From positions 310,001-374,000 of the forward strand of contig NZ_JAULRT010000062.1 of assembly GCF_030518215.1 (NCBI RefSeq): a DNA stretch of 64,000 bases, read 5' to 3'. Shown one piece after another: positions 58,329 to 64,000 of the stretch. Positions within the stretch are counted from its first letter, which is position 1, and each line of letters opens with the position of its first letter. The notes under the pieces were generated by a model. That model had not been told where the DNA came from, did not search any database, and worked only from the letters and a program-made list of their open reading frames with translations. A program made the position numbers and the translations under genes. This DNA comes from Gilvimarinus algae (GTDB taxonomy: Bacteria; Pseudomonadota; Gammaproteobacteria; Pseudomonadales; Cellvibrionaceae).

Positions 58329-58715
58329 ATGGATAGAGACCAAATAGCCGAAAGCTTCATCTCTGCGATAAAGCGAGAGTTTCCTGACGTTCGAAAAAGA
58401 ATAGATAAACAGATGAAAGCTTTAGAAATAGATCCTGAAGATAAAATGTATACCCAGATGTTTGAGTGTTTTTCCCAAGCAACAACTGATTCAATAAAGG
58501 AGAAAGATTCAGAAACTGCGTTGAGGCATTTGAATTACATGTCTGATAAGCTAAAACACGCTTCAGACGTAGAAAGGGAATATATAGATGTCTACTATAC
58601 CGAATCACTAATGTGGGATATCAAGGATCAGAAGCTAAAAGCTTGGGGCTGGAAGCTATTTCCGGAAAATATCAAACAGCTCTACGAGAACATGTGGGGC
58701 AAACAATACTTATAG
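58329..58715 (+). CDS. small cytosolic helical protein, unknown
   Basis: A 128-residue protein starting at ATG 58329. Predominantly helical and charged (MDRDQIAESFISAIKREF, SETALRHLNYMSDKLKHAS, YIDVYYTESLMWDI). The alternation of an amphipathic N-terminal helix and an acidic C-terminal EYIDVYYTESL resembles small immunity-type or DUF7674-like proteins, but the match is only by eye. Lower GC than the chromosome. It may be a gene cassette; GCGTTAGGT follows at 58811. Confidence 0.55.
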   Translation: MDRDQIAESFISAIKREFPDVRKRIDKQMKALEIDPEDKMYTQMFECFSQATTDSIKEKDSETALRHLNYMSDKLKHASDVEREYIDVYYTESLMWDIKDQKLKAWGWKLFPENIKQLYENMWGKQYL

Positions 58716-58811
58716 TAAGTCGTTCCTGTAAACATGCATTCCATCGGTCTTTTGTGGCGCCGCTTCACTATGCCAAAAAATTCAGCGTCCATTCCGGTCT
58801 TCTGAAACATG

Positions 58812-58860
58812 CGTTAGGTTTTGGACTATCACCCGCCAGGGCGGGCACATCAACCTAACG
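58812..58860. repeat. nested palindrome with CGTTAGGTT/AACCTAACG arms
   Basis: CGTTAGGTT (58812-58820) and AACCTAACG (58852-58860) are perfect complements. Inside lies CCCGCC (58832-58837) against GGCGGG (58840-58845). The outer arms read like attC end sequences but in inverted order. Confidence 0.55.
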
Positions 58861-58894
58861 AGGATTCTGTTGTAACAAAAAGTCAAGAATCCTC
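58860..58894. repeat. 8-bp inverted repeat
   Basis: GAGGATTC (58860-58867) and GAATCCTC (58887-58894) are perfect complements, directly adjoining the previous palindrome. Purpose unknown; not followed by a T run. Confidence 0.4.
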
Positions 58895-59009
58895 ACACAC
58901 TGAAAGCACCATCGGTGCATTAACCATTTTCTGGCCGAGCCATCAACTGCTCATGCGAGTTAATCCCAAGAAAAGGCTGCGATCGGCAACAGCGCCAGCG
59001 ACGAGCGGG

Positions 59010-60407
59010 TCAGGAAGTAAGCGCCGAAAGCCTTAGGTCAGCACCCAGCACGCGCACCAGCTCACCTCGATCATCGACAATAGGCACCGCCACCGTAAAA
59101 CAAAACGCTTCAGTCGCTGCTGAGCGATAGACATCGGTGATGTGGGGCTGCTTGCTTTCCAGCACCGCCTTGAACCAATGGCGTTGCCGCCAGTCTTTGC
59201 CGCGCGCCTGAGTGCCGTCCAGGTGACTAAGGTCCTGAGCGAAGCAGTTGGCGGTCAGCTGCTTACCGTCACGTCCTACCAGGTAAAGCAGCTCAAACCG
59301 GTTATCCTGGGCCAGGGCCTGTTCCAGCTCTCGCTCCGCCTGAGCCTCTGAGCCGGCACACAGCGCGGACTCCTGCGCGAGGCGAACCACGGCTTGGCGC
59401 GCCTGCTTGTGCAGATCCAGGTGAAAGCCGCCGAGCCCTTCCAGCAAGTGATTACTCTGGTCATGAATCGCTGCGCTGGTTTCACCCATTTTCTCGGCGT
59501 TGCCCAGTAGTTCACCGGCAGCGTCGGCGACGGTGTGTACGTCGTTATTCATCGCTGACACCGCCGCACCGATTTGCTCGGTGCCAGAGGCAATGGAGCT
59601 GACGCGGGTGTCCAGATCATCCATGGCAGAACGCGCTTTGCTCAGCTCCGTGCGCATCTGTTCGACGCCTGCCTCACCGGCCGACACGGCTTGCTGCATC
59701 TGGCTGCCGGCACTGGTCAATTGGGTCATATCAGCGCGAAACTGCTGAACAATGTCGGATACCTGATTGGTGGATTCGGTCGCGTGTTGCGCCAGCCGTC
59801 GAACTTCCTCGGCTACCACTGCAAAGCCGGCACCATGCGCCCCGGCGCGCGCGGCCTCGATGGCGGCGTTGAGCGACAGCAGATTCGTCTGCTTGGAGAT
59901 CTCGGCGATCACGCCGATTACGTTGGTCACCTCTTCGAGCTGCTCCTGCAGTTTACCGATCGCACCTTCCAGGTCCCTTTCACTGCGGTTGATAGCGCCG
60001 AAGTGGCCCAGTGTCTGATCGATACCGGTCTCGCATTGCCGAACCGAGCTGGCCACCTCCCGCGACAGTCGGGCCATATCGTTGGCCCCTGGAACAAGCT
60101 CGGAGGCGAGTGTCGTGGACACCTCTTTGCTGGTGCTGGCGATGGTGTCAGCCGCCTGACTCAACTCGCGCCCGGCGGTGGCGGTACTTTCTGCCATACG
60201 GCCCAGAATTGGGGCCTGCCCGGCGATGGTCACCGCCGCGGAAACGCTCTGCCCCAGCCGCTTCTGAAGCCGTTCCAGAAACACATCAAAGAGGCGGCTG
60301 GTGGGATCGGTTGCCTCAAGCCGCTGGGTCAGATCGCTGCCCTGTAGAATGTTCTGCAGTTCCCGCTCTGTTCGATCTCGCCCCCATGACTTTCCAAAGC
60401 TGCCCAT
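59010..60407 (-). CDS. soluble chemoreceptor with C-terminal PDC/Cache-like domain
   Basis: A 465-residue methyl-accepting chemotaxis protein without transmembrane helices. Residues about 70-330 are the coiled-coil signalling domain; the hairpin tip is [40 protein letters not shown] near residue 195. Residues 345-465 ([79 protein letters not shown]) look like a PDC/Cache sensor placed C-terminally. It would sense an intracellular ligand or redox/energy state and signal to CheA. It lies on the minus strand between cassette-like genes. Confidence 0.88.
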   Translation of the reverse strand: MGSFGKSWGRDRTERELQNILQGSDLTQRLEATDPTSRLFDVFLERLQKRLGQSVSAAVTIAGQAPILGRMAESTATAGRELSQAADTIASTSKEVSTTLASELVPGANDMARLSREVASSVRQCETGIDQTLGHFGAINRSERDLEGAIGKLQEQLEEVTNVIGVIAEISKQTNLLSLNAAIEAARAGAHGAGFAVVAEEVRRLAQHATESTNQVSDIVQQFRADMTQLTSAGSQMQQAVSAGEAGVEQMRTELSKARSAMDDLDTRVSSIASGTEQIGAAVSAMNNDVHTVADAAGELLGNAEKMGETSAAIHDQSNHLLEGLGGFHLDLHKQARQAVVRLAQESALCAGSEAQAERELEQALAQDNRFELLYLVGRDGKQLTANCFAQDLSHLDGTQARGKDWRQRHWFKAVLESKQPHITDVYRSAATEAFCFTVAVPIVDDRGELVRVLGADLRLSALTS

Positions 60408-60941
60408 CGCTTGGCTCTCCCGATTCGTGTGGTGGTCAGAAGGTGAAGCGAAGCAATTAAGGTGCCATAGACCGAGAGCCCCGCAACCGGGCCCGCCACA
60501 ACAAAAATACGAAGAGAGAAAGCAGAAAAATGCGCCAACTTAGTGCGCCCGGCCCAAGTTTAGACCGGCGAGTAGACTCTAGTGAAGGACACTCACGCAC
60601 AGAGCCCGAAATTCATTATTGTGCTGATTGCTACGACCTTGCGCCCGTTTTTCATAAGGTATCAAGGGGAACGCTGCGCCAGGCGCGGCTCAAAGGTAAA
60701 ATTCCGATTGTTTTTCAGTGACTTAGTATTCAGTTGTATTGGCACCTAAAATCGAATACATTCAGAATTATAAAGACGCAGTCTTTCTTTCCCCGGACAA
60801 GGAGATGTCAAAAATCGCTAATTTCTCTTCTTTGTCATTGATCTACGGCAATTTCCTCACCAGCTTCCGAGGGGAGTTATACTGCCGTGGGGAATTTTAC
60901 TTAGGCTTTTGAATTAGCTGTTATATTTCTTGGAAGCATAG
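60408..60941. other. intergenic stretch with small frame and imperfect palindrome
   Basis: A small frame (60530-60721, plus, 63 residues, with CADCYD) has no recognised family and may be chance. At about 60818-60930 two arms share GCTAATT and ACGGCA in inverted orientation, ending GCTGTTATATT just before the TIR gene. This could be a degenerate attC. The TIR gene ribosome site (GGAAG) lies at its end. Confidence 0.4.
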
Positions 60942-61709
60942 ATGAAGGTATTCATTAGTCATACAAGTGAAGACGCTCAAATAGCCAAAAATATTCGGAA
61001 TTATTTGGCGCACAGAGATATTGATGTCTTTGATGATAAGACTGATATTTCAATGGGCTCAAACCTAGCTTCGTCAATTAATGAGGCTATTAGCTCCTCC
61101 GATGCTGTGCTGTTTGTCATATCAAAGAATACAGAAAAGAGCAGGTGGGTTCATCAAGAGATGTCCCTTGCACTCAACAATAAGCTGAAAGGAAAAGAAG
61201 TTAAGTTAATTCCAATTGTTGTTGAGAAAAACTCCGAAATCCCCTTTTTCCTAAAGGACTACCTGTATTTAGACATATCAAAAGGCCAGGATTTTGAATC
61301 CGGTATGTCAAAAATTGTGCAAAGCCTAGCTAGCGACAAGAAAACATCTATCCAACAAGACCTAGAAACAAAAGTCGAGAATATTGAAATTGAGAAGAAG
61401 CTACTCATGCTCAAAAGCCTTGAGCATGAGGAACATAAGAAGTTTCGTTCTCGACAAATGTTCTTTATCACGATGATAGCGACTTTGATTTCCTCCATCG
61501 CCGCATCTGTAGGTCTTCTTGGTTGGGTCGCAAAAATTGAATACTCCAATTTCGAATGGGTTCTCGCATTCCTTGTTGGAGCTGTAGCGTCAATGCTCGG
61601 CTCATTGCTGTATATGAGGAAGGAGCAGCCCCACAAGGATGAAGTTTTAAAAAAAATCGAAGAAATCCACGCTACTTTGAAAGATATGGAGGCTCGTCAT
61701 GACAAGTAA
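60942..61709 (+). CDS. TIR-domain protein with two C-terminal membrane helices
   Basis: A 255-residue protein. Residues 1-125 are a TIR domain: KVFISHTSEDAQIA opens strand A, ISMGSNLASSINEAI holds the BB-loop region and SRWVHQEMSLAL carries the conserved tryptophan and glutamate E73, the catalytic residue in NAD-cleaving TIRs. A coiled coil follows (about 128-168, LETKVENIEIEKKLLMLKSLE), then two transmembrane helices near 172-195 and 205-225, and a charged C-terminal helix. The ATG follows GGAAG. It overlaps the next gene by 11 bp and ends in a cassette with an attC. Likely a defence or cell-suicide effector; NADase activity is inferred from E73. Confidence 0.85.
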   Translation: MKVFISHTSEDAQIAKNIRNYLAHRDIDVFDDKTDISMGSNLASSINEAISSSDAVLFVISKNTEKSRWVHQEMSLALNNKLKGKEVKLIPIVVEKNSEIPFFLKDYLYLDISKGQDFESGMSKIVQSLASDKKTSIQQDLETKVENIEIEKKLLMLKSLEHEEHKKFRSRQMFFITMIATLISSIAASVGLLGWVAKIEYSNFEWVLAFLVGAVASMLGSLLYMRKEQPHKDEVLKKIEEIHATLKDMEARHDK

Positions 61710-62052
61710 TGAAGAGCTTAATCCTGTTATCTTAGAAAGAGCGTCAGAACAACTTAGGCAAGAAAGAGAGACATTTGATCAAGCTAAGTCCCACGATCAA
61801 TGGTGGTTTATTTTGCGACTAGCGATGGGGTTCTCCTCAATAGTTTTGCTTGTGGCGGTGATGGTTGTTTCGGTTTACATCCTGTTTAACAACAAAGAAT
61901 TCCCAGAGGCGGTAGTGACGGCAGCTGGGGCAGCGTTGTTTGTAGATGTCTTGGGCATGTTGATTGGTGTATGGAAAATTGCTCTTAATCCCAAGACTGT
62001 GTCTAAGCTGCAGCCAACGACACAATCTTCAATTCCGGATGTAGCACCATGA
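61699..62052 (+). CDS. two-helix membrane protein, TRADD-N-associated type
   Basis: A 117-residue protein. The acidic N-terminal helix (ERASEQLRQERETFDQAKSHDQWW) precedes two membrane helices (LAMGFSSIVLLVAVMVVSVYILF; VVTAAGAALFVDVLGMLIGVWKIAL) and a C-terminal LNPKTVSKLQP. The pattern recalls the TRADD-N-associated two-transmembrane module described in predicted bacterial conflict systems. Its start lies inside the 3' end of the TIR gene (11-bp overlap), indicating coupled translation, so it is probably the membrane partner of the TIR protein. Family assignment is from memory. Confidence 0.7.
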   Translation: MTSNEELNPVILERASEQLRQERETFDQAKSHDQWWFILRLAMGFSSIVLLVAVMVVSVYILFNNKEFPEAVVTAAGAALFVDVLGMLIGVWKIALNPKTVSKLQPTTQSSIPDVAP

Positions 62053-62059
62053 CAACGAA

Positions 62060-62132
62060 ATATAACAATCGCAAGCACTCGGACCAATTTTCCGCTGCGC
62101 TACAAATTGCCCGGTGTTGCGGGCGTTAGGCA
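62060..62132 (+). repeat. integron attC site
   Basis: TAACAATCG (from 62063) to GGGCGTTAGGC (ending 62131) forms a long imperfect palindrome: the left arm TAAC-CGCAA-CAATTT matches the reverse complement of the right arm TAAC-CGCAA-CAATTT. Ends TAACAA and GCGTTA are classical for attC. It closes the TIR cassette. Confidence 0.82.
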
Positions 62133-62146
62133 AATAAGGATCGGGA

Positions 62147-63067
62147 ATGGTTTCAGATTCAGATAATGACAAGTGTGAAGTTTGCGCAGACCAGTTGGCC
62201 CAAACCATTCCATCAGGTGGATTTGATGGGATCCATCAAAATTGTCCAAGATGCGGTGATTTCAAGATTTCTGGTACTGCATGCTCACTAATACGCCAAC
62301 CTCATGGAAAAGAGCGCCGCGCTAAACTGTCGGGCTGGGTTAGAGCCCAGAACAGAAATGGAACAGTACCAATGATTACTTCTGACACTTTGCAAAGAAT
62401 TGCGGACTCGCCTCTTCCGTCAGTTGTTGAAAGAGCCTACGGCATATTGCTTGAGGCAGAGTCGGGTATGAAAGGGCTTGGCGAAAGCTTTAATATTCAA
62501 GAGCCGCGTTTCTTGGCTGCAACGTATTCGTCTGATAAGAATGACGTACACTTTCTGCTGAGTATGCTAAAAGATCAGCGGCTAGCTGAAGCCAAAACCT
62601 TAGCAGGCGGTTGTGAGATTCTTCCAGGGGGCTACATGAGGCTTGAAGAGCTGAAGGGCAAGACGTCAAGCTCTATCAAGGGCTTTGTAGCTATGTCATT
62701 TCAACCTGACCTGGACGAAATCTATTCAAATGGCTTTCAGCTTGCTCTTGTTAATTCTGGCTATGAGCCAACGAGAATGGACAAGATTGAACACATTAAC
62801 CGGATCGACGATGAAATTATCAACCAAATAAATACTTCAAGATTTCTCGTAGCCGATTTTACGGGACATCGGGGCGGTGTTTATTTCGAGGCCGGTTACG
62901 CGATGGGGATTGGTCTCCCAATATTCTGGACATGCAGGAAGGATGAGATGTCCGGTCTTCATTTTGATATCCGTCAGTTCAACTGTATTGACTGGGAGAC
63001 TGCAGAGGAATTAGCGCAAAGGCTTCAGTCTAGGGTTGAGTCCGTAATTGGCAAGGGGCCAAGATAA
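62147..63067 (+). CDS. zinc-ribbon plus nucleoside 2-deoxyribosyltransferase-like protein
   Basis: A 306-residue protein from ATG 62147 (AAGGA upstream), filling one gene cassette. An N-terminal zinc ribbon has C10, C13, C33 and C36. A helical region follows, and residues 178-306 are a nucleoside deoxyribosyltransferase-like Rossmann domain: GFVAMSFQPDLDEIYSNGF, YEPTRMDKIEHINRIDDEII, FLVADFTGHRGGVYFEAGYAMGIGLP with E248 in the catalytic position, and HFDIRQFN. This fold hydrolyses or exchanges glycosidic bonds in nucleotides and is used by some defence effectors. Zinc-ribbon target binding is inferred. Confidence 0.8.
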   Translation: MVSDSDNDKCEVCADQLAQTIPSGGFDGIHQNCPRCGDFKISGTACSLIRQPHGKERRAKLSGWVRAQNRNGTVPMITSDTLQRIADSPLPSVVERAYGILLEAESGMKGLGESFNIQEPRFLAATYSSDKNDVHFLLSMLKDQRLAEAKTLAGGCEILPGGYMRLEELKGKTSSSIKGFVAMSFQPDLDEIYSNGFQLALVNSGYEPTRMDKIEHINRIDDEIINQINTSRFLVADFTGHRGGVYFEAGYAMGIGLPIFWTCRKDEMSGLHFDIRQFNCIDWETAEELAQRLQSRVESVIGKGPR

Positions 63068-63073
63068 ACTTAT

Positions 63074-63176
63074 GCCTAACAAATTCTTGCAGTCGGACAA
63101 AAATGCATTGTCATGTACTTTTCTTGCGTAAAGCTGCGCCAGTGCATTTTTTTCGCAGAAGAAAAGCGTTATGTCT
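63074..63176 (+). repeat. integron attC site
   Basis: CTAACAAATT (63076-63085) to GCGTTATGT (63166-63174) is an imperfect palindrome; TTCTTGCAG and AAAAATGCA in the left arm match the reverse complement of TTCTTCTGCG and AAAAATGCA in the right arm. Ends are canonical (CTAAC, GTTATG). It closes the deoxyribosyltransferase-like cassette. Confidence 0.85.
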
Positions 63177-63199
63177 ACAACCAGGAGTGAGTCAACCAG

Positions 63200-64000
63200 G
63201 TGGAAATCGGATCATTGATATATCAAATTGGTGACCTTGAGGCGGTGATTCGAGATCACATCAATACTCATCGTTATCAAGTCGATCTGCTCGAAGATTC
63301 GTCGAATTGGAATCAGATATGCAGCTCCCTTGATGTTATCGGTGACACGATATACGCAATAGGCTCGTATGGAGCTAGCGAATTCCCAGAGGACTCTGGG
63401 CTCCAATACATTTACACATACGGTTTGTTGCAGTCTCTTTTTTTGCAGCAAGACGCCCTGCGTCATTTGAGTGAGGCATTCAAAATTCGGCTAAACCCGT
63501 CGCCTACTCTGATGGAAATAAGAGGTATACGTAACGCGTCCATAGGGCACCCTACCAAGCAGAATCAGAAGGGCGAGCGTTACTACAACTATATATCCAG
63601 AATGTCGATGTCAAAACACGGCTTCGACCTACTGCGACATTCCGAACAAAGAAACTTCGATATGATCAATGTCAATATTCCAGTTATGGTGAAAAACCAA
63701 CTAGCTGAAGTGATCTCGGGTTACACGGTAATCGCAGATAAACTTGTAGAGGCCGATAGAATGCACAAGAAAACTTTTAAGGGGTCACTACTGCGAGATG
63801 TATTCCCGTCGGCGATGGGTTACTTCTTCGAAAAAATCGGCCAAGGCATTTGGGCCTATTCCCCCGGTGACCGGGAGTTTGGACGATCTAATCTTCGGAT
63901 GCTCAAAGAAACGTACGAAAAGTTCCAAGGCGCTCTGGAAGAAAGAAATGAGCTTAGCGAGTATACAAAATTCGATCTTGACCAATACCTACATGCAATC
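63200..64000 (+). CDS. HEPN-like protein, 3' end outside window
   Basis: An open frame starting at GTG 63200 runs to the window edge (267 codons, no stop), on the same strand as the other cassettes and just after an attC. AGGAG at 63183 is a possible distant ribosome site. The N-terminal 130 residues are helical and include LMEIRGIRNASIGHPTKQ, with R111 and H117 forming an R-x5-H pattern, the catalytic signature of HEPN RNases, in the usual IRN-IGHP context. The rest is a helical region with aromatic residues. A HEPN toxin or defence effector is the best guess. Confidence 0.65.
   Translation, partial: MEIGSLIYQIGDLEAVIRDHINTHRYQVDLLEDSSNWNQICSSLDVIGDTIYAIGSYGASEFPEDSGLQYIYTYGLLQSLFLQQDALRHLSEAFKIRLNPSPTLMEIRGIRNASIGHPTKQNQKGERYYNYISRMSMSKHGFDLLRHSEQRNFDMINVNIPVMVKNQLAEVISGYTVIADKLVEADRMHKKTFKGSLLRDVFPSAMGYFFEKIGQGIWAYSPGDREFGRSNLRMLKETYEKFQGALEERNELSEYTKFDLDQYLHAI

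Noticed and set aside
58735-58820. GCGTTAGGT read as the end of an attC site after the 58329 gene
   Set aside because: The expected left arm does not pair with it; AAACATGC and CATTCC-GGTCTT are direct, not inverted, repeats here. It stays a possible degenerate site only.
1-64000. tRNA, rRNA, CRISPR arrays, insertion sequences or riboswitches
   Set aside because: None recognised on reading; short or diverged examples could be missed without covariance-model searches.

Overview
The window is chromosomal DNA from a Gram-negative gammaproteobacterium. It has three TonB-dependent outer-membrane receptors, Leloir genes under a GalR-type repressor, several secreted or lipid-anchored glycoside hydrolases, a polyserine linker in a GH5 lipoprotein, a sodium/sugar symporter and a caa3-type oxidase. 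Together these resemble marine or soil polysaccharide degraders of the Cellvibrio/Saccharophagus type. Genus and species cannot be fixed from sequence alone.

Layout. (1) 1-6482: the end of a cytochrome c gene, then galR (minus) divergent from galE-galT-galK-SSS symporter. (2) 6483-19900: an outer-membrane receptor followed by seven exported carbohydrate-active proteins (two sialidase-fold proteins, two GH43-type, a GH-A clan lipoprotein, a GH2 and an exported mutarotase). GalR-like operators sit ahead of galE, galT and the receptor, so I read regions 1 and 2 as one galactoside/galactan utilisation regulon. (3) 20031-22311: a MocR regulator, a glutathione peroxidase and a small membrane protein. 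(4) 22422-33520: a second sugar locus, receptor-GH5/CBM6-GH3 on the minus strand, with a divergent AraC regulator that has a seven-helix membrane domain, then an exported TIM-barrel isomerase-like protein. It is probably for a beta-glucan. (5) 33600-35981: a three-gene operon with an ECF41-type sigma factor, a cupin and a membrane protein. (6) 36142-41743: a caa3-type oxidase cluster and two small membrane proteins. (7) 42003-48731: a tightly overlapping Mrp/Mbh-like antiporter operon with three large ND-type subunits. (8) 48809-51069: a siderophore receptor behind a Fur-box-like site. (9) 51070-57700: an AT-rich island with an orphan beta-propeller gene, then housekeeping-like small genes. 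(10) 57700-64000: accessory DNA with small orphan genes, a soluble chemoreceptor and, from 60942, integron-type gene cassettes with two clear attC sites. The cassettes carry a TIR protein overlapping a two-helix membrane protein, a zinc-ribbon plus nucleoside-deoxyribosyltransferase-like protein, and a HEPN-like protein that runs off the end.

How it works together (inference). Extracellular and outer-membrane enzymes trim a galactose-containing polymer, the receptor imports oligosaccharides, periplasmic enzymes release galactose, exported mutarotase equilibrates it, the SSS symporter imports it and GalK/GalT/GalE feed it into central metabolism, with GalR sensing the sugar. The right end looks like a defence-type cassette set. 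The TIR / two-helix membrane gene pair is the best candidate for an undescribed system. No rRNA, tRNA, CRISPR array, insertion sequence or replication origin was recognised.
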